Source: a virus. From it: 64,000 nucleotides of DNA. Below the pieces are notes generated by a model. The model was not told the DNA's origin and made no database searches. It saw only the letters and a program-made list of their open reading frames with translations. The translations under genes were made by a program, and so were the position numbers. Of this stretch, positions 54,237 through 63,701 are shown piece by piece. Every line of letters begins with the position of its first letter. Position 1 is the first letter of the stretch. The stretch is taken from IMG/VR virus record IMGVR_UViG_3300046007_008124, positions 1-64,000 of that record; one strand, given 5' to 3'.

Positions 54237-57200
54237 ATGGCAAATAAAAGAATATCACAATTACCTTATGTAGGAAACACTGGTTATACATCAAATGATA
54301 TAATGCCAATTGTAAATTATGATGTATCAAGTGGTACAACAAAAAATACACCTCTTGTTGATTTAAAAGCTTATATTTTAAGTGGTTCAACAGATTATTA
54401 TGTAACAGGTGGAACTTATTCTGGTGGAACATTAGTTTTGGATAGACAAAATGGTTCAGTAACAATAAATGGTTTTACAACTGGAACAACATTATATGAA
54501 GTTGGTTCTGGAGTTGACTCAACACAAAGAATAGGTGTTAATAATGATGCAAGTGGGGATTACTCAACCGTAAGTGGTGGTCGTCAAAACACATCAAGTG
54601 GTTATTATTCTTTTATTGGTGGTGGACAACAAAATCTAATAACAGGATATACAGCAACAATAAGTGGTGGGTATTTAAACACATCAAGTGGTTGTTATTC
54701 ATTTATTGGTGGAGGAGTTGCTAATAATGTAACAAATATTAAATCGACCGTAGGTGGTGGTGGTTGTAATACCTCAAGTGGTTATTATTCAACCATAAGT
54801 GGTGGAAGATTAAATAAATCAAGTAATTGTGGATCAACAGTAAGCGGTGGAGGACGTAACACATCAAGTAATTATAATTCAACCGTAAGTGGTGGTTATT
54901 GTAACACATCAAGTGGGGATAATTCAACCGTAAGTGGTGGACGTAGTAACACAGCAAGTAATTATAATTCAACTGTAAGTGGTGGTTATAGTAACACATC
55001 AAGTGGTTACGCCTCATTTGTTGGTGGTGGAGTAAATAACACATCAAGTGGTGATTGCTCAACCGTAGGTGGAGGTCGTAATAACACGTCAAATGGACCT
55101 GGAAACTTTATTGGTGGTGGACTTGCTAACTTTACCGACAATAAATTTTCAACTGTAAGTAGTGGATATCGTAACACATCAAGTGGTGGATATGCAACAG
55201 TAGGTGGGGGTTTTTGTAACACATCAAATGGTGATTTTTCTGTAATTGGTGGTGGTCGTGAAAACACATCACAAAATGATTTTGCGTCAGTTTTTGCTGG
55301 ATCTGGTAATACAGCATCAGGGTACTATAGTATTATTGGTAGTGGTATCAAAAATACAAATAATAGTGATCTTGGTTTTCTTGGTGGTGGTTTTTGTAAT
55401 ACATCAAGTGGTTACGATGGAGTACTTGGTGGTGGTGGATGTAATACATTAAATAATTTACTTGGTGGTGTAATTGCCGGTGGTAGATTAAATACTGTTG
55501 TTGGTATCGCCCCAAATACAATTGGGGGTGGTTTTGGAAATAATATATTTGCTTTTGGTCCATCAACAATTAGTGGTGGATACTTAAACACAACAAGAAG
55601 TGACTACTCTACAGTAGGTGGTGGTTCATTAAATACAATAGATTCAATAACAACACAATCTGGTTATTATGTCTTTGGTTCATCAATAGGTGGGGGTTCT
55701 TGTAATACAATATCATCTTATAGTGCATCTTATGATTCTTTTGGTAATACAATTGCCGGAGGAACTTGTAATGTAACTGTATCATCATATAGCAATGGTC
55801 AAACAATTGGTGGAGGATATCGTAATACAACATTGTGTGATTACGCAACCGTAAGTGGTGGTTATCGTAACACATCAAGCGGTAATATCTCAACCGTAAG
55901 TGGAGGTATTAATAACGCATCAAGCGGTAATATCTCAACCGTAAGTGGCGGTCGTTGTAACACATCAAGTGGTAATTCTTCAACCGTAAGTGGTGGTCGT
56001 AATAACACATCAAGTGGGGATTACTCAACCGTAAGTGGTGGTTATCGTAACACATCAAGCGGAAGTGGTTCATTTATTGGTGGGGGAGAAAATAATGTTT
56101 CAGGAATAAATGGAACCGTAAGTGGTGTTTATAATCAAACATACACTGGTGGAACTTTAAATGGAACATTTAATTCAATATCTCCATCATCAACATCTTC
56201 TGGTTATGGTAATGGTGCAACATTTAATTTTGTTTTTAACACAGGAATTTTAACTACTGTTAATCTTGTAACAATTGGTTCTGGATATGTAAACGGAGAT
56301 TTGTTAACATTTGATGGAACTTTATTTGGTGGATCAAGTGGAACCGATGATGTTACTTTAAATATTAATACACAAACAATTGGACCATTCTCAACTGTAA
56401 GTGGTGGTGTTAATAACACATCAAGTGGTAAATATTCAACCGTAAGTGGTGGAGTAAATAACACATCAAGTGGTGATAATTCATTTATTGGCGGTGGTGT
56501 ATGTAATACATCAATTGGTGCCGCTTCATTTATTGGTGGTGGCGTTCGAAACACATCAAGTGGTCAATATTCATTTATTGGTGGTGGACTTAGAAACACA
56601 TCAAACGGAAATTCTTCAACAATAAGTGGTGGATATCGTAACACATCAAGTGGTATATATTCATTTATTGGTACCGGAGAATGTAACACTATTGATTCTG
56701 CTTATTCAGTTGTAAACGGCGGAGTAAATAATACTTCACTTAATATATATAATAGTATATTAGGTGGTTCCGGAAATACAATAAATCACGACTTCTCAAG
56801 TGCCGTTGGTAAAGATGTCACGTCAGTTTCAGCTTGTACATTCCACGTAAATTATTTGGCGTTACAAAATACGCCAGAAACAGATAGTACTAATAACAAT
56901 TTCTTGGTTAGAGACACATCAACAGGTATTTTAAAAACAAGAGATATTTCTCAATCAGCAAACTACTCAACAAGTGCTATAACATCCTCACAAACCTTAA
57001 CTTGGGATAAAGTATATTGGGGTGTTAGTGGATCATCAAATGTTGATTTAACATTACCAACAACAACGTCAAAAGATGGTTACTTTTTAATAATTAAAGA
57101 CGAATCCGGAACCTCCGGATCTTTTAGAATAAGATTAACACCGGCATCGGGTTTGATTGATGGGAATTCATACGTTGATATGAATATAAACTATATGTCT

Positions 57201-57242
57201 CTTACCATTATGGTGAGAAACGGAAATTGGTATTTAATTTAA
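54237..57242 (+). CDS. Giant tail fibre 4, beta-roll repeats
   Basis: The 1001-residue protein has an N-terminal anchor (ANKRISQLPYVGNTGYTSND, IMPIVNYDVSSGTTKNTPLV) and one VTGGTY strand pair, then LYEVGSGVDSTQR and the repeat shaft. One 85-residue insert (DNA 56136-56379) is almost identical to those in fibre 2. A different C-terminus contains TSAITSSQTLTWDKVYWGVS and FRIRLTPASGLIDG, ending MVRNGNWYLI; this is a typical phage fibre tip. Fibre 1 and fibre 4 share the N-terminal anchor type. It is separated by four bases from the structural protein gene at 57247. Confidence 0.75.
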   Translation: MANKRISQLPYVGNTGYTSNDIMPIVNYDVSSGTTKNTPLVDLKAYILSGSTDYYVTGGTYSGGTLVLDRQNGSVTINGFTTGTTLYEVGSGVDSTQRIGVNNDASGDYSTVSGGRQNTSSGYYSFIGGGQQNLITGYTATISGGYLNTSSGCYSFIGGGVANNVTNIKSTVGGGGCNTSSGYYSTISGGRLNKSSNCGSTVSGGGRNTSSNYNSTVSGGYCNTSSGDNSTVSGGRSNTASNYNSTVSGGYSNTSSGYASFVGGGVNNTSSGDCSTVGGGRNNTSNGPGNFIGGGLANFTDNKFSTVSSGYRNTSSGGYATVGGGFCNTSNGDFSVIGGGRENTSQNDFASVFAGSGNTASGYYSIIGSGIKNTNNSDLGFLGGGFCNTSSGYDGVLGGGGCNTLNNLLGGVIAGGRLNTVVGIAPNTIGGGFGNNIFAFGPSTISGGYLNTTRSDYSTVGGGSLNTIDSITTQSGYYVFGSSIGGGSCNTISSYSASYDSFGNTIAGGTCNVTVSSYSNGQTIGGGYRNTTLCDYATVSGGYRNTSSGNISTVSGGINNASSGNISTVSGGRCNTSSGNSSTVSGGRNNTSSGDYSTVSGGYRNTSSGSGSFIGGGENNVSGINGTVSGVYNQTYTGGTLNGTFNSISPSSTSSGYGNGATFNFVFNTGILTTVNLVTIGSGYVNGDLLTFDGTLFGGSSGTDDVTLNINTQTIGPFSTVSGGVNNTSSGKYSTVSGGVNNTSSGDNSFIGGGVCNTSIGAASFIGGGVRNTSSGQYSFIGGGLRNTSNGNSSTISGGYRNTSSGIYSFIGTGECNTIDSAYSVVNGGVNNTSLNIYNSILGGSGNTINHDFSSAVGKDVTSVSACTFHVNYLALQNTPETDSTNNNFLVRDTSTGILKTRDISQSANYSTSAITSSQTLTWDKVYWGVSGSSNVDLTLPTTTSKDGYFLIIKDESGTSGSFRIRLTPASGLIDGNSYVDMNINYMSLTIMVRNGNWYLI
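56136..56379 (+). repeat. Fibre insert module, copy D
   Basis: Copy in fibre 4 of the modules at 35525-35765, 36161-36400 and 36977-37220, differing mostly at its edge (ctggtggaact replaces taggtagcaca). It shows exchange of DNA between fibre genes about 20 kb apart. Confidence 0.75.
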
Positions 57243-57246
57243 TATT

Positions 57247-58467
57247 ATGTCATTTATTTTTAACAACTCAATAAAGTACGCGGACGGTCCAAATATGGAC
57301 GCATTTGGAAGATTAAGAACCGCTGCTGTCACAAATCTTTTGGATATAAAACACGTTTACGATAAAAATCCATTACAAATTAGTGAAGTAACTGCAGGTA
57401 CTGCAACATCAATATTCAATCAACAATATGCGAGAGTTAGAATGTCAACATCAGCAAATAATGATTTGGTTATTAGACAAACTAAAACACACCCAATTTA
57501 TCAACCAGGTAAAAGTCAACTATTTGAAGGCAGTTTTTCAAACTTCCAAATAGAAACAAATATAATTAAACGAATTGGATGTTTCACATCAACAACGGCA
57601 TCCACGTACAATTCGGTATTTGATGGGTTCTTTTTAGAAAGTAATGGTGTAACAAGTGCGATAACATTTAACATTTATTTAAGTGGTTCTTGTACTTATA
57701 GTGCCGATACAACAACTTGGAATAATACAGACTTTGATGTAAACAATTTTGATTGGAGTAACACAAATCTAATGACAGTAGATTATCAATGGTTAGGTGT
57801 TGGTAGGATGAGGTTTGGAATGGTATTATCGGGCCAAACATTTTATTTTTTAGACTATACTGCGGCAAATAATATACCTACCGTTTACATGTCATCACCA
57901 AATCAACCAATTAGGTATGAAATAAGACAAGTAGGTGTTGGTTCAGGATACTTTGATATGTTATGTAGTCAAGTATCGACCGAAGGTGCGTTAAACGGAC
58001 TTTACTCAACCGTTGGTGTTATAAACTCAACAACCGCAAATTTAGGAACTTCAGGTACAAAATATCCGTATATTGGTTATAGGCTTAAAGAAAGTTATAA
58101 ATCAGTGACATCACAATATAGTAGTTTATCCATTTTAAACACCTCAAATGATAATTACTTAGTAACCATTGAATATAACCCTACATTATCCGCAACCCCA
58201 AGTTGGACTGACATACCAAATTCACCATTTCAATACTCGGAATATAATGGGACCGTCACAACAACAATAACATCACCAGGACACATTATGTCATCACTTA
58301 TTGGTGAATCAGGAACATCAGCAATTACAACACTTAAGGTGGATGATAATCAAATTAGAGTTGGATCTAATGTTAACGGAACACTTGACGAAATGTGGAT
58401 ATGTATAACACCACTAAGCAACTCAGCAACATTTTTAGGTACTGTGGAGGTATTATATTATTTATAA
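57247..58467 (+). CDS. Phage virion protein (DAFGRLRT family)
   Basis: The 406-residue beta-rich protein starts MSFIFNNSIKYADGPNMDAF followed by GRLRTAAVTNLLDIKHVYD. The NMDAFGRLRT segment is a known N-terminal signature of structural proteins in large phages. Jelly-roll-like strands follow (FEGSFSNFQIETNIIKRIGC, NLMTVDYQWLGVGRMRFGMV, IRYEIRQVGVGSGYFDMLCS). It lies at the end of the fibre cluster, so it may be a fibre-network or head-decoration component. Confidence 0.7.
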   Translation: MSFIFNNSIKYADGPNMDAFGRLRTAAVTNLLDIKHVYDKNPLQISEVTAGTATSIFNQQYARVRMSTSANNDLVIRQTKTHPIYQPGKSQLFEGSFSNFQIETNIIKRIGCFTSTTASTYNSVFDGFFLESNGVTSAITFNIYLSGSCTYSADTTTWNNTDFDVNNFDWSNTNLMTVDYQWLGVGRMRFGMVLSGQTFYFLDYTAANNIPTVYMSSPNQPIRYEIRQVGVGSGYFDMLCSQVSTEGALNGLYSTVGVINSTTANLGTSGTKYPYIGYRLKESYKSVTSQYSSLSILNTSNDNYLVTIEYNPTLSATPSWTDIPNSPFQYSEYNGTVTTTITSPGHIMSSLIGESGTSAITTLKVDDNQIRVGSNVNGTLDEMWICITPLSNSATFLGTVEVLYYL

Positions 58468-58482
58468 TTACAAAATTTTCAT

Positions 58483-58511
58483 TTGACAATTTTTAGAGTA
58501 TTAAATATATT
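58483..58511 (+). promoter_or_regulatory. Sigma70-like promoter for DNA polymerase
   Basis: TTGACA (58483-58488), 17-base spacer, TATATT (58506-58511), 63 bases before the polymerase ATG. It is the best host-type promoter match that I see in the window and suggests early or middle expression independent of the late sigma factor. Confidence 0.6.
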
Positions 58512-58528
58512 TATTGAGGTAAGGTAAA

Positions 58529-58545
58529 TTTCGTAAACTACGAAA
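58529..58545 (+). promoter_or_regulatory. Leader hairpin upstream of DNA polymerase
   Basis: TTTCGTA-AAC-TACGAAA, a perfect 7-bp palindrome with a 3-base loop in the leader, 28 bases before the ATG at 58574. T4 polymerase binds a hairpin in its own mRNA leader, and this could be a comparable operator; it may equally be a protein-binding operator in DNA. Confidence 0.45.
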
Positions 58546-58573
58546 GCTAATACACCACTCAAAAAATATATTT

Positions 58574-61390
58574 ATGATTACAGCAGAAGAAATTAAATCG
58601 TTTCTAGAAGGAAACGACCCTGAAGAACACATTGTGGCAATTGAATTTGATTATCAAAAAGACCACATCTATAAAATAAAAGAAGTTCCAGGAAAAGGAA
58701 AATCAATCGTAAGAGACAATCTAATTGCATTTGCTTGGGTTGGTGACCTAAGAGGTCTTAATTTCTATCAAGGATCAAAGGCGTTACAAAAAGAAGCAAT
58801 GTCAAAATATGGTATTGTTATTGAGAAATTAAGAACTGATGGAAATGAACAGTTAGAAAATGGTTTAACATTCCTAGTTAAATCACTAAAAGGGTATAGA
58901 GCTCTTTCACAATTTTTCCGTGACGGTGGGATAGATCCTTGGGGTGAAAAAGTAAAAGACAAATTCTTAATGCTTACACCGGTAGAACAATTCCTAATCT
59001 CAAAAGAGAAAAGACTATTTAAGGGTTTTGAAGATTACAATGATATTACAAGGCTTGTATTTGACCTTGAGACGACCTCTTTAGAACCTAAAGATGGTCG
59101 TATATTTATGATTGGAATTAAAACAAATAAAGGTTATAGAAAAGTAATTGAGTGTACAAACGATGATGAGGAAAGAAGAGGCATTGTTGAATTCTTTAAA
59201 ATTATAGACGAAATAAAACCTTCAATAGTATCTGGTTATAACTCGGCAAACTTTGACTGGTACTGGATTTATGAAAGATGTAAAATCTTAAATCTAGATA
59301 TTAAAAAAGTTGCAAAGTCACTTCACGGTGAAAGATCAATAACACAAAAAGAATCAATATTAAAATTAGGAAACGAAGTTGAAAGTTTTACCCAAACTCA
59401 AATGTGGGGTTATAACATTATTGATATTATCCATTCAGTTCGTAGAGCCCAAGCAATTAACTCATCAATAAAAGAAGCGGGTCTTAAATACATTACAAAA
59501 TTTATTGATGCTGAAGCCAGTGACCGAGTATATATCGATCACGACAAAATTGGATCAATGTATAGAGAAAAGAATTTGTACTGGTTAAACATTGAGAATG
59601 GTAAGTATAAAAAAGTTGGTGTTGACGAAAAAATAGATGAGGTATGTTCAAGAAGAACTGATATCTATATTCAAACAACCGGTGATGATATTGTTGAGCG
59701 TTATCTTGACGATGACTTAGAAGAAACCCTACTTGTTGACGAAGAGTTTAACCAAGGGTCGTTTCTTCTTGCATCACTTCTTCCAACGACATATGAAAGA
59801 GTTTCAACAATGGGAACAGCAACAATCTGGAAACTTGTAATGCTTGCTTGGTCCTATAAGAATGGTCTTGCAATTCCAGCAAAAAAAGAAAAAAGAAACT
59901 TTGTTGGTGGATTATCAAGATTACTTAAAACCGGTTATTCAAAAGATGTATTAAAACTTGACTACTCATCACTATACCCATCAATTCAATTAACACACGA
60001 TGTTTTTCCGGATTCAGATATTACTGGAGTAATGAAAGGTTTATTATCTTATTTTAGGGATACTCGTATTTTGTATAAGAATTTATCGGCCGAATGGAAA
60101 ACAAAAGATAAGAAAATTTCACAAAAATATGATAATTTCCAATTACCGGTAAAAATCTTTATCAACTCACTTTTTGGTGCTTTATCCGCTCCACAAGTTT
60201 TTCCTTGGGGGGATATGGACAGAGGTGAAATGATAACCTGTACTGGGAGACAATACCTTCGTATTATGATTGATTTTTTCACTAAAAGAGGGTATTCAAG
60301 TTTGGTTTGTGATACAGATGGTGTCAATTTCTCATTACCAGAAGGTGGTGTTGATGATAGAAAATACGTTGGTAAGGGATTAAATTGGTTGGTTAAAGAA
60401 GGAAAAGAATATATTGGGTATGACGCAGATGTTGCCGAATTTAATGACCTATATATGCGTGGTGTCGCAGGGCTTGATTGCGATGGGACGTGGAAATCTT
60501 GTATAAATCTAGCTCGTAAAAACTATGCAACATTAGAACATAATGGTAAAGTTAAATTAACAGGTAACTCAATTAAATCTAAAAAAATGCCAAAATATAT
60601 TGAGGTATTTTTAGATAAAGCAATTAAATTACTTCTTAATGGTGATGGACAAGGTTTTGTTGAGTGGTATTATGAATACCTACAAAGAATATTCGACCAA
60701 AAAATCCCCCTTATTGATATAGCAAACAAAGCAAAGGTTAAGCAAACAGTTGATGATTATATTAAACGAAGTAAGACAACAACTAAAGCTGGGTCTTTAA
60801 TGTCAAGACAGGCACATATGGAACTTGTAATTAAAGAAAATTTAAATGTTAGTCTTGGTGATATAATCTATTATGTTAATAATGGCGTGAAAGCATCACA
60901 CGGTGATGTACAAAAAGTTAATAAACCAAAAAAAGGGTGGAATGAAGAACAATTAAACACCTTCTTTTCAAATACAAAAATAAATCCAGATACTATAGAA
61001 TCAGTAATTCAACTTAATTGTTATAGAATTAACCCACAAGAATTAGAGAGTAACCCAGGATTAACCGGCGAATATAATATTCAAAGAGCAATTGCAACTT
61101 TTAATAAGAGAGTGGAACCACTACTTGTTTGTTTTAAAGAAGAAGTTAGAGACGGATTATTAGTTAAAAACCCAGAAGAACGACCTTTCTTCACTAAAGA
61201 TCAGTGTGAACTAATAAATGGTGTTCCGTTTGAGGAGGAGGATCAAGATAAGTTAGAAGATGTTATGGCAATATCGGATGAGGAAGTTGTGTTTTGGGAA
61301 AAGGTTAATATTTCTCCTTATCATATGTATAAAAATATTGATGAAAATACTGAAAAATTTTATGATAAAAGTAGAACTTTTACTATTTAA
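58574..61390 (+). CDS. Family B DNA polymerase with 3'-5' exonuclease
   Basis: The 938-residue protein carries exonuclease motif I VFDLETTSL (D164, E166), II YNSANFDW (D228), a candidate III (YLDDDLEET), polymerase motif A KLDYSSLYPSIQ (D463), motif B KIFINSLFGALSAP (from K527) and motif C CDTDGVN (D580, D582). It is the replicative polymerase and is similar in layout to T4 gp43 (898 aa). It is preceded by its own promoter and leader hairpin and followed by RHH and HNH genes. Confidence 0.92.
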   Translation: MITAEEIKSFLEGNDPEEHIVAIEFDYQKDHIYKIKEVPGKGKSIVRDNLIAFAWVGDLRGLNFYQGSKALQKEAMSKYGIVIEKLRTDGNEQLENGLTFLVKSLKGYRALSQFFRDGGIDPWGEKVKDKFLMLTPVEQFLISKEKRLFKGFEDYNDITRLVFDLETTSLEPKDGRIFMIGIKTNKGYRKVIECTNDDEERRGIVEFFKIIDEIKPSIVSGYNSANFDWYWIYERCKILNLDIKKVAKSLHGERSITQKESILKLGNEVESFTQTQMWGYNIIDIIHSVRRAQAINSSIKEAGLKYITKFIDAEASDRVYIDHDKIGSMYREKNLYWLNIENGKYKKVGVDEKIDEVCSRRTDIYIQTTGDDIVERYLDDDLEETLLVDEEFNQGSFLLASLLPTTYERVSTMGTATIWKLVMLAWSYKNGLAIPAKKEKRNFVGGLSRLLKTGYSKDVLKLDYSSLYPSIQLTHDVFPDSDITGVMKGLLSYFRDTRILYKNLSAEWKTKDKKISQKYDNFQLPVKIFINSLFGALSAPQVFPWGDMDRGEMITCTGRQYLRIMIDFFTKRGYSSLVCDTDGVNFSLPEGGVDDRKYVGKGLNWLVKEGKEYIGYDADVAEFNDLYMRGVAGLDCDGTWKSCINLARKNYATLEHNGKVKLTGNSIKSKKMPKYIEVFLDKAIKLLLNGDGQGFVEWYYEYLQRIFDQKIPLIDIANKAKVKQTVDDYIKRSKTTTKAGSLMSRQAHMELVIKENLNVSLGDIIYYVNNGVKASHGDVQKVNKPKKGWNEEQLNTFFSNTKINPDTIESVIQLNCYRINPQELESNPGLTGEYNIQRAIATFNKRVEPLLVCFKEEVRDGLLVKNPEERPFFTKDQCELINGVPFEEEDQDKLEDVMAISDEEVVFWEKVNISPYHMYKNIDENTEKFYDKSRTFTI

Positions 61391-61405
61391 TAGATATTTA
61401 TAGAT

Positions 61406-61561
61406 ATGGGAAGACCAAAAAAAGAAGACCAAGATAAGAAAATTAAAATTGGTATTAGTTTGGATAGAAAACTTTTTAATCATATGATGAAAGATGGTGG
61501 TAAAGCTTCCCGTATAATAGAGAATATTATTAGGGAGTATTATGGAAACAAAAATTTGTAG
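61406..61561 (+). CDS. Small ribbon-helix-helix DNA-binding protein (51 aa)
   Basis: A 51-codon gene starting MGRPKKEDQDKKIKIGISLD, then RKLFNHMMKDGGKASRIIEN and IIREYYGNKNL. The short basic N-terminus, a beta strand (KIKIGISLD) and two helices with G-K-A-S between them match the ribbon-helix-helix (MetJ/Arc-like) fold. It could repress the polymerase region or the neighbouring HNH gene. It begins 16 bases after the polymerase stop and overlaps the HNH start by 20 bases. Confidence 0.65.
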   Translation: MGRPKKEDQDKKIKIGISLDRKLFNHMMKDGGKASRIIENIIREYYGNKNL

Positions 61562-62192
61562 TAAATGTAAAGAAGAAAAAGAACTATGTTTATTTGGTAT
61601 TTCTAAAGATGGTAAATATGGTCGTAAATCAATTTGTAATGCGTGTAGAAAAATAGAAAGTAAACAATATAGAGAGAATAATAAGGAGAAAAGAAAAGAA
61701 ACAATAAAAAAATATTATGAGAATAATAAAGAAAAGATTAAAGAAAAAACTATAATTAGGTTTTTAGAAAACCCAGAAAAAGTTAGGGGTGTTAAATTAA
61801 AATCGTATCATAAAAATAAAAACAAAGACGAAAAAATTGAGAGGAAAAGAGAATATCGTAGATATAGACGAAAAAATGATGAGACATTTAAGATGTCGGA
61901 ATATATTAGAAATAGAGTAAGACACTATATACGAATAAACAACATAACAAAAAAGAATAAAACTTTTGATATTGTCGGTTGTACTCCAGAATTTTTAAAA
62001 GAATACATAGAAAAACAATTTAAAGAAGGGATGTCTTGGGATAATTATGGTTTTTATGGGTGGCACATTGATCATAAAATACCATTATCTTCAGCTAAAA
62101 CCGATGAAGAATTATATAAGTTGTGCCACTATTCAAACCTACAACCATTGTGGGCTAATGAAAATTTAAGTAAAGGTTCTAAAATCTTATGA
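61542..62192 (+). CDS. HNH endonuclease (homing type)
   Basis: The 216-residue protein has an N-terminal zinc motif (C6, C9, C32, C35: CSKC and CNAC) and a long basic helical linker (residues 40-140). The C-terminal HNH core contains GWHIDHKIPLSSA (HIDH 175-178) and CHYSNLQPLWANENLSKGSK (about 195-214), the common phage HNH pattern. Location just behind the polymerase gene is a classic site for homing endonucleases. Its 3' end overlaps the convergent gene by six bases. Confidence 0.85.
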   Translation: METKICSKCKEEKELCLFGISKDGKYGRKSICNACRKIESKQYRENNKEKRKETIKKYYENNKEKIKEKTIIRFLENPEKVRGVKLKSYHKNKNKDEKIERKREYRRYRRKNDETFKMSEYIRNRVRHYIRINNITKKNKTFDIVGCTPEFLKEYIEKQFKEGMSWDNYGFYGWHIDHKIPLSSAKTDEELYKLCHYSNLQPLWANENLSKGSKIL

Positions 62193-62558
62193 CATTTTAA
62201 GACCGTCACTAGAAATTATATACCAATTACCCTCAACAAATTGAAATTGAACACAGGCTCCTTTTTCTAAAAGAAGTTCATCCCATTCTTCATCAATTGA
62301 GCCGGTGTCTGATTTAATTAAAGTTTGTGTAAGAGATTTTACTGTAATCTTTTTTACAGTAGTAGAATTTAGTGTTACTTCGGAATAGTCAATACCTCTA
62401 ACAATTAAAATTGTTTCGTCATTTGTTTTATAATTAGATTCCGAAATTATTTTATGAATCTCAACCGGCTTTTCAATAACGACTTTTGGTTCAACCACGG
62501 TTTGTGTCTGATACCTAACCACATTTTTTCTTTCTGTTGTGTTAACTCTATTAATCAT
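62187..62558 (-). CDS. Hypothetical virion-type protein (123 aa)
   Basis: Starts MINRVNTTERKNVVRYQTQT; a beta-rich middle (TILIVRGIDYSEVTLNSTTV), and a C-terminus with VEGNWYIISSDGLKMS, resembling the end of phage fibre or decoration proteins. It overlaps the upstream neck-like gene by four bases on the same strand, so it belongs to the structural operon. The exact role is unknown. Confidence 0.5.
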   Translation of the reverse strand: MINRVNTTERKNVVRYQTQTVVEPKVVIEKPVEIHKIISESNYKTNDETILIVRGIDYSEVTLNSTTVKKITVKSLTQTLIKSDTGSIDEEWDELLLEKGACVQFQFVEGNWYIISSDGLKMS

Positions 62559-63679
62559 ATTACATATATTTGTCTTGGCATTGCTCGGAACTTTAAACCT
62601 TTATTTAAATTTTCAGCAATTTGAGCTTCCCTCTCCATAACTTTTTCTGGTTTCAATCTAGTAAGTCTTCCTTCAGCACCAATAAGTTCTTCAATTAGTT
62701 TTGTCTTTTCATCTTTACCTTCTGTTGCTAAAGATTGCCATTCCATAGTAAGATCACCATCTGGTGTCTTTAAATTACCACTAAACTTACCTCTAACTTT
62801 TGAGAGTACTTCTTTACAGTAAGCAATAAACCATCTTCTAACCCAGATTTGTGCTGGGTTATTTAAATCTTGCCAACTAATTTTATCAAAAGGAACATCA
62901 GAAGGTAATTTGATAATATCTGGATTATCTTTTAAACATTTATCTCTATCTTCTGGTCCAACATCATAATACCAATACCAAACTCTTCCTTTTGTTAAAG
63001 CGGTATTACCAAAGTCAAATTTACCACCTGGTGTATTCATTAAGTGAATTGCTTTTTTTCCGTCTGGTAATGCTGTAATTCTGTATGTTAAATCACCTAG
63101 TATAATTCTTTTTTGTATGTTTATTTCTTGCATTCTCAATAAAGTATCAAAAGCTGGTGTTAAAAAATAACTACCTGCCATGTTACCCATTTGAGCGTAT
63201 CCACCAACACCACCAAGACCACCACCACCAATACCACCAAACGACCAAGGATCAAATAAAAGATTATTCATTGTTGGTGGTGTAAACCACAACAATTCAT
63301 TTATTTCTCTGTTTGCTGGAATTTCATAGATCTGTTGTCCTTTTTGTAATTGAATATAATCTTTTTTTAGAACGTAATCACCACCAGCCTGTAAACCGAC
63401 AATCTTTGAATAAGCATAAGTATATCTTGTTTCATAATCCAAACTTCTAGTTGTAAAAGCTTTAGATAAAGATTGTGTATCTAAATTCAAGTTATATAGA
63501 TTAGTCCATTGAGACTCAATTAACCAATCCTGAACATACTGAGAATACTCATCAATAGAAAACTCTAAAAGAGTGTCCATTTGTTCATCCTCAAGTTCAA
63601 CAGATCTTAATGGTGCACCAAGTAGATGTCTTATTTTTTTATAAAGATTACTTCTTTCTGGTTCATTAATTATTGACAT
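62555..63679 (-). CDS. Neck/head-completion structural protein, gp13-like
   Basis: A 374-residue protein. The N-terminus has SNLYKKIRHLLGAPLRSVEL and EDEQMDTLLEFSIDEYSQYV, then QDWLIESQWTNLYNLNL, as in phage neck proteins. A Gly-rich loop (FGGIGGGGLGGVGGY, about 147-161) follows, then YRITALPDGKKAIHLMNTPG, RVWYWYYDVGPEDRDKC and RRWFIAYCKEVLSKVRGKFS. This fits the neck (T4 gp13-type) family of large marine phages by resemblance only. It lies with further structural genes on the minus strand near the window end. Confidence 0.55.
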   Translation of the reverse strand: MSIINEPERSNLYKKIRHLLGAPLRSVELEDEQMDTLLEFSIDEYSQYVQDWLIESQWTNLYNLNLDTQSLSKAFTTRSLDYETRYTYAYSKIVGLQAGGDYVLKKDYIQLQKGQQIYEIPANREINELLWFTPPTMNNLLFDPWSFGGIGGGGLGGVGGYAQMGNMAGSYFLTPAFDTLLRMQEINIQKRIILGDLTYRITALPDGKKAIHLMNTPGGKFDFGNTALTKGRVWYWYYDVGPEDRDKCLKDNPDIIKLPSDVPFDKISWQDLNNPAQIWVRRWFIAYCKEVLSKVRGKFSGNLKTPDGDLTMEWQSLATEGKDEKTKLIEELIGAEGRLTRLKPEKVMEREAQIAENLNKGLKFRAMPRQIYVI

Positions 63680-63701
63680 AATGATTGTTTCTATATAAAT
63701 A

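Noticed and set aside
54739-56554. Long minus-strand open frames in the fibre regions (His/Leu- or Pro-rich products)
   Set aside because: They are antisense readings of the 45-bp repeats; similar artefacts recur at every repeat block and have no start context or known domain.
63694-63701. TATAAATA on the plus strand as a late promoter
   Set aside because: It faces only the antisense of the minus-strand gene ending at 63702; no plus-strand gene follows within the window.
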